A stretch of 64,000 nt of DNA. Origin: CAWBJP01 sp963789165. GTDB lineage: Bacteria; Actinomycetota; Acidimicrobiia; IMCC26256; BP-133. The notes under the pieces are model-generated. The model saw only the letters and a program-made list of their open reading frames with translations, had not been told where the DNA came from and made no database searches. Below, piece after piece: positions 18,206-24,835 of the stretch. The stretch spans positions 310,001 to 374,000 of the forward strand of contig CAWBJP010000003.1 in the NCBI GenBank assembly GCA_963789165.1, given 5' to 3'. Each line of letters starts with the position of its first letter. Positions within the stretch are counted from its first letter, which is position 1. The position numbers and the translations under genes are program-made.

Positions 18206-18412
18206 CTATGCGGGGCCGCGCACGAAGAGATGCCAGCCCAGCCACAGCCAGGCGATGAGGACGAGGGTTCGCGGCGCCGGCCTCCGGACGAGGACCAGCA
18301 TCGCCTCGACGAGCGTGGGGGTCCGGCGCCAGAGCCGGCCGGCCAGCTCGTAGCCGACGCCGGCCACGGCCAGGAGGACGTAGCCGGCCAGCGTGAGGGT
18401 CCGGGAGGTCAT
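18206..18412 (-). CDS. 68-residue two-helix membrane protein (DUF6186-like)
   Basis: Starts MTSRTLTLAGYVLLAVAGVG (helix 1), then TPTLVEAMLVLVRR and helix 2 TLVLIAWLWLGWHLFVRG. I associate this pattern with the small actinobacterial family DUF6186, from memory and not verified. ATG overlaps the stop of the upstream 128-residue membrane protein (ATGA), so the two are probably made together. Function unknown. Confidence 0.68.
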   Translation of the reverse strand: MTSRTLTLAGYVLLAVAGVGYELAGRLWRRTPTLVEAMLVLVRRPAPRTLVLIAWLWLGWHLFVRGPA

Positions 18413-18795
18413 TGCCGGTGCGGGGACGGTCGGGCTCGGCGGCGGGCCAGGCGGGCGGCGATGACCAGCCACCCGGCCAGGGCCAGGGCCCGCACGGGCT
18501 GGGGTTCGAGGACGGTGTTGGCCAGCGAGCTGAGCGTGGGATGGTCGGCGCGGGGGTGTTGTACGAAGGCCGCCACCTGCCAGCCGGCCAGGGCGGCGGT
18601 CAGCGCCACCCATCCGAGGAGCCCGGCCGCCGGCCAGGTGCGCGCCGGGGGACGGGGACCGAGGCGGGCCGCGCCCCATGCCATGGCGACAACCCCGGAG
18701 CCCACCACCACGGCGTAGGCGACGCCGGTGAAGGGGGCCAACCCCGTGGCCCACCAGGAGAAGACGAGCAGCGCGGTGCCCCAGGTGGCCGGCAT
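18409..18795 (-). CDS. 128-residue polytopic membrane protein of unknown function
   Basis: Four predicted helices (WGTALLVFSWWATGL, VAYAVVVGSGVVAMAWG, AAGLLGWVALTAALAGWQV, ALALAGWLVIAARLA) joined by short loops, ending in a basic tail. Begins directly after the crotonase stop with no gap and overlaps the next gene by 4 bases. Always-paired small membrane proteins of this kind are not characterised, to my knowledge. Confidence 0.65.
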   Translation of the reverse strand: MPATWGTALLVFSWWATGLAPFTGVAYAVVVGSGVVAMAWGAARLGPRPPARTWPAAGLLGWVALTAALAGWQVAAFVQHPRADHPTLSSLANTVLEPQPVRALALAGWLVIAARLARRRARPSPHRQ

Positions 18796-19605
18796 TCAGT
18801 CCGTCGTCGTAGGCGCCGGCGGCTGCGCCCGGGGACCCGACTTGGCTTCGGCCCGGCGGCGTTCCATCTCGGCCACGGCCTCCCAGTGGGCGTCGTCGGC
18901 CCACACCCGGGCGAAGGAGGCGGTAGCGGCGGCGGCCAGCTCGGGGCGCACGGCCGGCCGGGCCGCTTCCACAGTGGCTTTGATGCCCACCAGCGCGGCC
19001 CGGGGGGCCCGGGCGATGCACTCGACCAGTTCGAAGAGCCGGCCCTCGAACTCGGCCCGGGGCACGACCACCTCCACCAGCCCCCAGGCCGCGGCGGTGG
19101 CGGCGTCGACGGGCAGGCCGGTGGTGAGGAGGTAGAGGGCCCGCGCCCGCCCCACCACCGCTTCCAGGCGTTCGATCCCACCCCAGGCCGGGGTGATGGC
19201 CAGGTCGACCTGGTTGAAGGCGAGGCGGATGTCGTCGGCGGCCAGGCGGAAGTCGCAGGCGATGGCCACCTCCCCGCCGCCGCCGATGACGTGGCCGTTG
19301 AGGGCGCCGAGCACGGGGACGGGCAGGCCTGCCACCCGGTCGAGGAGGTCCCGCATCCGCTGCGCCATGGCCAGAGCGTCGGCCTCCGTGCGCACCGCAG
19401 CCAGGTCCTTGAGATCGCCGCCGGAGACGAAGACCCGCTCCCCCGCGCCCCGGATGGCCAGCACCCGGGTGTCCGAGCCGGCCACCTCGGTGAGCGCGGC
19501 GTCGAGCTCGGCCATGACGGAGCGGCTGATGGCGTTGTGGGCCGACGGGCGGTCGATGGTGAGGATCGTGGCCTCGCCCACGCGCTCCAGGATCACCTCG
19601 GCCAA
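18796..19605 (-). CDS. Enoyl-CoA hydratase/isomerase superfamily (crotonase fold), atypical active site
   Basis: 269 residues. CoA-binding and oxyanion-hole segments are clear: AHNAISRSVMAEL, FVSGGDLKDL, NGHVIGGGGEVAIACDFRLAA. In the stretch AFNQVDLAITPAWGG the Glu of the usual PEI motif is replaced (VDL), so simple hydration of enoyl-CoA is doubtful; isomerase, decarboxylase or hydrolase roles are open. In an operon with an acyl-CoA dehydrogenase and a formamidase-like hydrolase, just downstream of a deaminase-like gene. Confidence 0.8.
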   Translation of the reverse strand: MAEVILERVGEATILTIDRPSAHNAISRSVMAELDAALTEVAGSDTRVLAIRGAGERVFVSGGDLKDLAAVRTEADALAMAQRMRDLLDRVAGLPVPVLGALNGHVIGGGGEVAIACDFRLAADDIRLAFNQVDLAITPAWGGIERLEAVVGRARALYLLTTGLPVDAATAAAWGLVEVVVPRAEFEGRLFELVECIARAPRAALVGIKATVEAARPAVRPELAAAATASFARVWADDAHWEAVAEMERRRAEAKSGPRAQPPAPTTTD

Positions 19606-19618
19606 GTCGACCTCCGGG

Positions 19619-20188
19619 TCAGTAGGGGATGCGGTTCGGGCTACGGGCCCAGGCCTGGAACGGACGGGCCCCCTCCTCCGCCAGGGCCTGCACCAGAGGC
19701 AGGCGGCGGGCGTCGAGGGGCGCGGCCACCTCGTCGTAGAGGAGCGTGTCGTCGAAGCCGGCGGCGCTGGCCGCCGCCCGCCCGGCGGCGAACACCACCC
19801 GGGCGATGCGGGCCCACCAGGCCGCGGCCAGGCACATGGGGCAGGGCTCGGCGCTGGCCACCAGCACCGCCCCGGACAGGTCGTGGGTGCCCCGGGCCTT
19901 GGCCGCGGCCCGTATGGCTGTCATCTCGGCATGGGCCGTCGGGTCACCGCTGGCCACCACCTCGTTGCGGGCCAGGGCCAGCAGCTCGCCGTCGAGGGTG
20001 ACGGCGGCCGCGAAGGGCCCGCCCCCGCCCGACTCCGCCCACTCCTCCGCCTCGGCCAGGACACGGCGCAGCACCGCCAGCTCGGCTTCGCCGACTTCTG
20101 GGCTGGCCGGCCGGGCAGGCGGGGGTCCCTCCACGGCCCGCCAGTGTGGCGCAGCCGGGCGCCGATCGCCTGCCTGGGCCGAGTTCAA
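19619..20188 (-). CDS. Guanine deaminase-like zinc nucleoside/nucleobase deaminase
   Basis: 189 residues. Zinc and proton-shuttle motifs PTAHAEMTAIRAA and EPCPMCLAAAWWARI are intact. AAGFDDTLLYDEVA near the C-terminus matches the GuaD subgroup better than tRNA adenosine deaminase. The TTG start at 20188 overlaps the preceding stop (TTGA). The first ~30 residues are Pro/Ala-rich and may be untranslated, with a later GTG as the real start. In this operon it may instead deaminate an aromatic or purine amine; unproven. Confidence 0.78.
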   Translation of the reverse strand: MNSAQAGDRRPAAPHWRAVEGPPPARPASPEVGEAELAVLRRVLAEAEEWAESGGGGPFAAAVTLDGELLALARNEVVASGDPTAHAEMTAIRAAAKARGTHDLSGAVLVASAEPCPMCLAAAWWARIARVVFAAGRAAASAAGFDDTLLYDEVAAPLDARRLPLVQALAEEGARPFQAWARSPNRIPY

Positions 20189-21303
20189 CTGCGTCCACCT
20201 TCGATGGCGGAGACGATGCGCGCCGCCACTTCAGCCCAGGCGCCCGACGTCGGGTCGATGAGGTCGAAGTGCCCGCCGGTGCGCAGCTCGAGCAGCTCGG
20301 CCGCATCACCCGCCTTCTGGGCCGCGCTCACGTAGCGCCGGCTCTGGTCGACGGGCACGTGCCGGTCGTCGACGGCGTGGACGAGCAGCTGGGCCACGCC
20401 CAGCGGTAGATGCTCGATGGGCGACGCATCCCGTAGCGCCGCCATCGGGTCGGGCGCGGTGGCCACCAGATGGTCCACCGACCGGCCGCCGACCAGCCGG
20501 CGCCGGGCCCGGGCCAGGTCGCAGAGGGCGGCCAGGCCCACCACCCGGCGCGGGCGGACCGCGGCATCCGGGCGGGCGGCCGCCCACAGGGCGAGCTGAG
20601 CCCCGCTCGAGTGGCCGACCACCACCACCTGCTCGAGGTCGAGCCCGTGGTCGGCAGCCAGGGCAGCCAGGTGATCGAAGCCGGCGGCCATGTCCGCCCC
20701 GGTGGCGGGCCACCCACCGCCTGCCCCCACCCGCCGGTACTCCAGATTCCAGGCGGCCACGCCCCGGCGGGCCAGGTCGGCGGCCAGGCCGTCCATGAGG
20801 TCCCGCTCCCAGGCGTGGTACCAGAACCCGCCGTGGACCAGAACTGCCACCGGGGTCGCGCCCGTCGTCGGAGCGGGGGCCCCTGCGGAGGGCCACAGGT
20901 CGCCCACCTGGTCGCGGCCGTCGCCGTAGGCGAACGTCGACCACGAGCCCGTCGCCCGGTGGACCAGGTGGGCGACGGCGTAACGGGCGGTGTCGTCACC
21001 GCGGCCGTAGATCACCCGGGCGCACGCCCGGCCCACGGGACTGGCCGCGGGATCCAGCGCTTTGCGCAGGTTGGCGGGGTCCACGGCCACCACCGGCACG
21101 CCGGCGCCCGCCACCGCCGCCGCCAGCCCGGCATCCCCGAAGGCGGCTGCACCCGGGGCCATCACCACCGCCTCCGCTCCTGCCGCCGAGACGAGAGCCG
21201 CCGTCGGGTCCCCTTCGCCCAGATCGACCTCGACGCCCAGGGCTGCGCCCCACGTCCGGCAGCGCTCGTCGACCCCGGGCCCCCGCACGGCCAGGATCCG
21301 CAC
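20185..21303 (-). CDS. AroQ-like domain fused to alpha/beta hydrolase (kynurenine formamidase-like)
   Basis: 372 residues in two parts. Residues 1-~120 follow the type II dehydroquinase fold (MRILAVRGPGVDER, EAVVMAPGAAAFGDAGLAAA, VPVVAVDPANLRK, SPVGRACARVIYG). The catalytic residues are replaced: NPGAYTH reads APGAAAF, and the VHLSN histidine reads Asp. Residues ~145-372 form an alpha/beta hydrolase with oxyanion motif HGGFWYHAW, nucleophile GHSSGAQLAL and a late DDRHVPVDQS / GGHFDLID acid-His pair, as in arylformamidases. N-formylkynurenine is a likely substrate because kynA and kynU-like genes lie 9-11 kb away. Role of the dead AroQ-like domain unknown. Confidence 0.75.
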   Translation of the reverse strand: MRILAVRGPGVDERCRTWGAALGVEVDLGEGDPTAALVSAAGAEAVVMAPGAAAFGDAGLAAAVAGAGVPVVAVDPANLRKALDPAASPVGRACARVIYGRGDDTARYAVAHLVHRATGSWSTFAYGDGRDQVGDLWPSAGAPAPTTGATPVAVLVHGGFWYHAWERDLMDGLAADLARRGVAAWNLEYRRVGAGGGWPATGADMAAGFDHLAALAADHGLDLEQVVVVGHSSGAQLALWAAARPDAAVRPRRVVGLAALCDLARARRRLVGGRSVDHLVATAPDPMAALRDASPIEHLPLGVAQLLVHAVDDRHVPVDQSRRYVSAAQKAGDAAELLELRTGGHFDLIDPTSGAWAEVAARIVSAIEGGRS

Positions 21304-21311
21304 CGGCCGCC

Positions 21312-22478
21312 TCAGTCCCGGGGGCGGGAACCGCCCGGGCCGGCGAGCAGAGCCCGGGCGATGATGGTCCGCTGGATCTCCGAGGTGCCTTCGTAGATGC
21401 GGGGGGCCCGGACCTCGCGGTACAGGTGCTCGAGGGGATGGCCCACGACCAGGGCCCGGGCGCCGTGGATCTGCACGGCGGCGTCCACCACGAAGGCGGC
21501 CGTCTCCGTGGCGTGGACCTTGGCCATGGCCGAACGGCGGGTGATCTCCTCGGCGGGCACGCCCCCGTCTCCGCCGGCCCGCCGGTCGTAGGCCCCGGCT
21601 GCCTCCCGGACCAGCAGCCGGGAGGCCTCGATGCGGATGGCCATGTCGGCCAGGGTGTGGGACACCGCCTGGAACTCGGCGATGGGCCGGCCGAACGCCT
21701 CCCGGTCGCGGGCGTGGGCCACGGCCAGGTCGAGGGCAGCCTGGGCCATACCCACGGCGAAGGCGCCCACGCTGGGCCGGAACAGGTCGAGAGTGGCCAT
21801 CGCCACCCGGAACCCACCGCCCTCCTCACCCAGCAGGTCGCCGGCGGCCACCGGCACCCCGTCGAAAGTGAGCCGGCCGATGGCGTGAGGGGCGAGCATG
21901 TCGATGGGCTCGCCGGAGAGTCCGGGGGCGTCGCCGGCCACGACGAAGGCGCTCACGCCCCGGGCTCCGGCGCCCGGAGTGGTGCGGGCGAACACGGTGT
22001 AGACGTCGGCGTCGGGGGCGTTGGAGATCCAGGTCTTCTCGCCGGTGAGACGCCACCCGTCCCCGTCGGGTTCGGCAGCCAGGGACAGGGCGGCGGCGTC
22101 GGAGCCGGCGCCCGGCTCGGACAGAGCGAAGGCGGCGATCACCTCGCCCCGGGCCACGCCCGGGATCCAGCGCCCGGCCAGAGCGTCCGAACCCGACTGG
22201 ATGATGGGATACGAACCCAGGCCCTGGAGGGCGAGGGCGGTTTCCGCCTCGGTGCACTCCCGGCCGAGGGCCTCCCGCAGCCGGCAGAGCTCGGTGGCCG
22301 ACACCCCGGCCGGGTTCGAGCCACCCAGGGCCACGGGAAAGAGGCGGGCCAGCAGGCCGTGCTCGCCCAGGGCCCGGACCAGCGGGCGATTCACCCGTCC
22401 GTGGGGACCGGATTCCACCAGCGGCCGGAGCACGTCCCGGGCCAGCGCCGGGATATCGGGGTTCTGGCCACCGTCCAT
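21312..22478 (-). CDS. Acyl-CoA dehydrogenase
   Basis: 388 residues, FAD-dependent alpha,beta-desaturation of an acyl-CoA. Seen: AFALSEPGAGSDAAAL, WRLTGEKTWISNAPDAD, REAFGRPIAEFQAVSHTLADM in two runs, VVDAAVQIHGARALV, and YEGTSEIQRTIIARALL with the catalytic Glu present. First gene of the leftward operon running to 18206; start fixed by a TAGCCT box 8 nt upstream. Chain-length or aryl specificity unknown. Confidence 0.9.
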   Translation of the reverse strand: MDGGQNPDIPALARDVLRPLVESGPHGRVNRPLVRALGEHGLLARLFPVALGGSNPAGVSATELCRLREALGRECTEAETALALQGLGSYPIIQSGSDALAGRWIPGVARGEVIAAFALSEPGAGSDAAALSLAAEPDGDGWRLTGEKTWISNAPDADVYTVFARTTPGAGARGVSAFVVAGDAPGLSGEPIDMLAPHAIGRLTFDGVPVAAGDLLGEEGGGFRVAMATLDLFRPSVGAFAVGMAQAALDLAVAHARDREAFGRPIAEFQAVSHTLADMAIRIEASRLLVREAAGAYDRRAGGDGGVPAEEITRRSAMAKVHATETAAFVVDAAVQIHGARALVVGHPLEHLYREVRAPRIYEGTSEIQRTIIARALLAGPGGSRPRD

Positions 22479-22486
22479 CCGGACGG

Positions 22487-22492
22487 AGGCTA
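22487..22492 (-). promoter_or_regulatory. Candidate -10 box TAGCCT for the 22478-18206 operon
   Basis: On the minus strand TAGCCT is followed by 8 nt and the ATG of the acyl-CoA dehydrogenase; no Shine-Dalgarno. Leaderless-type promoter driving at least six tightly packed genes. Confidence 0.5.
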
Positions 22493-22543
22493 CTGCCCGG
22501 TGGGCGCGCTTTCGGCCCTCTCAGGGCCCGGATCGCACCCGCC

Positions 22544-23842
22544 TTATGGGCTGGGGTCGCGCCGGGGGCGGAGCCGGAAGGTGACGACGGCAAGGCCGCC
22601 GGCGAGGGGCAGGCCGGCAACGAACCACCACGGCGACGGGCCGGAGTCGGGCCGCAGGGGCGCCCCCGCCTCGCCGTCCGGCGGCGCCGCCCCGTCCTCG
22701 AGTGCCTTCGTCGTGGTCGTGGACGTCTCCGGGACGGTGGTGGTCGTGGTCGGCGCCGACGTGGTGGTCGGTGCAGCCGTGGTCGTCGATGTCGGCCGCG
22801 GCCGGGTGGTCGTCGGCGGGGGCGCGGTGGTGGTCGGAGCCGGCGGTGCCGTGGTCGTGGTCGGCGCCGCGGTGGTCGTCGTCGTCACCGGGGCCTGCGC
22901 CGCGGAGGACACCAAGCCCGAGTTGGGGTCAGCCATGAGCGAGGAGGCGTCGACCGCATCGAAGGCCCCGGCCGGGATGCTCTTCAGCTCGTCGAGCAGG
23001 TCGGTGTCCCAACCCGGCTCCGAGGTGCCGGTGAAGTACCAGTTGGAGCCGTTGTCGGCCAGGATCATGCCGTGGCGCTGCATGGCCCGCAGCACCACCT
23101 GGGTATCGGGGCGGAACCCGGCCAGGCTGAAGTCCGCCCGGAGCCGGAACCAGGCGCCCATGGGCGGGAGGTTCGGGTCGCTGCGGGCGCCGGCCTGGTG
23201 GCGGGCGGGCCATACGAAGCTGCGGTCCGTGCTGGAGGCGGTGAGGCGGATGGCGTGATCCACCACGCCGGCGTCCACCTCGTCCTTGCGCAGCAGGCCC
23301 GGGAGGATGGGCAGTCCGGCCGCGTCCGCCGACGTCCACCCCGGCGGGCGCAGGGCGTGCGAGCGGAGATCCCAGACGGCACCCGACCCGGCCGCCGGCG
23401 CTTCGGAGTCCCATACGGCGGCGTAGAGCTCGTAGAGGGTGCAGGTGCTGCGGTCCACCATCAGGGCGTGGCGGTCAGAGCCGCCCTCCAAGGGCGTGTC
23501 GGGACCGAAGGGGTACGGACCGGGGTCGCTTTCGTCGTCGTACTGGAACGTGACCTCGACTTTGGTGTGATTGCCGTCCACCACCACGTAGGGGATGCCG
23601 TAAGGCTGTTCGCCGGCGCCCGCCGGTCCGAAGTCGGGGTGGAGCCGGCGGTTCGGGCCGCCCATGGAGGCCTGCCAGGCGGCCGACCGGGGGTGGACGG
23701 GCAGGCGACTCACGTCGGCGTGCCAGACGTTGTCGGCCGGGAACAGCGGGCAGTCCGGGCGCCCGGCAGGCGCCGCCCCGGCGGGCACGGCGGCGGCCAG
23801 CACGGCGGCGGCCGCGGCCAGTCGGACGAGTGCGGTCCTCAT
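22544..23842 (-). CDS. Secreted, Thr/Pro-stalk, C-terminally membrane-anchored protein of unknown function
   Basis: 432 residues. Signal peptide at 1-~24 (MRTALVRLAAAAAVLAAAVPAGA), a globular part ~28-315 with conserved-looking stretches (CPLFPADNVWHADVSRLPVH, FQYDDESDPGPYPFGPDTP, GSDRHALMVDRSTCTLYELY, GAVWDLRSH, RHGMILADNGSNWYFTG), then a ~60-residue TTTTTAAPTTTT-type stalk, a helix WWFVAGLPLAGGLAVVTF and a basic tail. Typical cell-wall-spanning display architecture, without an LPXTG motif. I recall similar globular domains in many bacteria but know no function. Confidence 0.75.
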   Translation of the reverse strand: MRTALVRLAAAAAVLAAAVPAGAAPAGRPDCPLFPADNVWHADVSRLPVHPRSAAWQASMGGPNRRLHPDFGPAGAGEQPYGIPYVVVDGNHTKVEVTFQYDDESDPGPYPFGPDTPLEGGSDRHALMVDRSTCTLYELYAAVWDSEAPAAGSGAVWDLRSHALRPPGWTSADAAGLPILPGLLRKDEVDAGVVDHAIRLTASSTDRSFVWPARHQAGARSDPNLPPMGAWFRLRADFSLAGFRPDTQVVLRAMQRHGMILADNGSNWYFTGTSEPGWDTDLLDELKSIPAGAFDAVDASSLMADPNSGLVSSAAQAPVTTTTTAAPTTTTAPPAPTTTAPPPTTTRPRPTSTTTAAPTTTSAPTTTTTVPETSTTTTKALEDGAAPPDGEAGAPLRPDSGPSPWWFVAGLPLAGGLAVVTFRLRPRRDPSP

Positions 23843-23848
23843 CGGGGA

Positions 23849-23854
23849 AGTATC
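23849..23854 (-). promoter_or_regulatory. Candidate -10 box GATACT before the secreted-protein gene
   Basis: On the minus strand GATACT, 6 nt, then ATG 23842. The same GATACT-N6-ATG arrangement occurs before the CrtI-like gene at 55783. Confidence 0.35.
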
Positions 23855-23976
23855 GACGTTTCCGGTGCCGGCCCGGAGCGCGCCCCGGTCGATTGGTGCA
23901 GAACGCTCCCGCCGCCGGGTCGGTGCGAGCGGCGTGGCACCATGGCACCCCGTTCCCCTGCCTGTGGAGGGCCGAC

Positions 23977-24816
23977 ATGCGCATCGGGGTGGGCCTACCG
24001 ACCAGCACCCCGGGACAGCGCGGGCCCGAGTTGGTGGAGTGGGCCCGTCGGGCCGAGGCGGGGCCCTACACCAGCCTCGGGGTCGTGGACCGCCTCGTCT
24101 ACGACGCCACCGACCCGCTGGTGGCCCTGGCGGCCGCCGCCGCCGTCACCACCCGGGTCCGGCTCGTGACCATGGTGGTGATCGGCCCGATCCGGCCGCC
24201 CGCGGTTCTGGCCGCCCAGGCCGCCTCCGTGGACGCTCTCTCCGGGGGCCGCCTCACTCTGGGCGTGTCCCTGGGAGCCCGGCGGGACGACTACGTCGCC
24301 GCCGGCGCGGAGTGGGCGGATCGGGGCCGGCGCCTGTCCGATCAGCTGGCGGTCATGCGGGAGATCTGGGAGGACGGGCGGATCGGGCCCAGGCCGGTCA
24401 CCCCCGGCGGTCCTCCCCTCCTCGTCGGTGGGGGCAGCGGGCCCGCGTTCGCCCGGGCGGCCCGCTACGCCGACGGCTACGTCCACGGCGGGGGGCCGCC
24501 CCGGGCCTTCGCCACCGCCGCGGGCCGGGCCCGGGCGGCGTGGACCGACGCCGGCCGGCCCGGCCAGCCCGAGCTATGGGGCCAGTCCTACTTCTCCCTC
24601 ACCGACCCGGGGGCGGGCGCCGCCTACCTGCGCCACTACTACGCCTTCACCGGTGTCTTCGCCGAGCGGGTGGCCGCCGGCCTCCTCGACACCCCCAAGG
24701 CCATCCGGGAGCACCTCGCCGGCTACGGCGACGCCGGCTGCGACGAGCTGGTTCTCCTCCCCGCCACCTCCGACCCGGCCGAGCTCGACCGACTGGCCGA
24801 CGTCCTCGCCGGATGA
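23977..24816 (+). CDS. LLM-class flavin/F420-dependent oxidoreductase
   Basis: 279 residues, luciferase-like TIM barrel. Seen: MRIGVGLPTSTPGQ, TTRVRLVTMVVIGPIRPP, ALSGGRLTLGVSLGARRDDY, a GPRPVTPGGPPLLVGGGSG segment and FARAARYADGYVHGG. ATG is preceded by GGAGG. It ends 10 bases before the aminobenzoyl-CoA monooxygenase-like gene, so it is probably the first gene of that operon and may reduce or oxygenate an intermediate. Cofactor (F420 versus FMN) not decidable by eye. Confidence 0.8.
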   Translation: MRIGVGLPTSTPGQRGPELVEWARRAEAGPYTSLGVVDRLVYDATDPLVALAAAAAVTTRVRLVTMVVIGPIRPPAVLAAQAASVDALSGGRLTLGVSLGARRDDYVAAGAEWADRGRRLSDQLAVMREIWEDGRIGPRPVTPGGPPLLVGGGSGPAFARAARYADGYVHGGGPPRAFATAAGRARAAWTDAGRPGQPELWGQSYFSLTDPGAGAAYLRHYYAFTGVFAERVAAGLLDTPKAIREHLAGYGDAGCDELVLLPATSDPAELDRLADVLAG

Positions 24817-24835
24817 ACTTCGCCGGATGAACTTC
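24808..24835 (+). repeat. 14-bp tandem duplication GCCGGATGAACTTC at a gene junction
   Basis: GCCGGATGAACTTC occurs twice back to back (24808-24821 and 24822-24835). The first copy carries the LLM stop inside ATGA, the second the ATG of the next gene. A single copy would give the usual ATGA overlap, so the duplication appears to have separated two coupled genes. It leaves a five-codon mini-frame (MNFAG). Confidence 0.8.

Noticed and set aside
22690..22890. CRISPR-like or satellite repeat
   Set aside because: The periodic GTGGTCGTG-like sequence is coding for a Thr-rich stalk and lacks uniform repeats and spacers.
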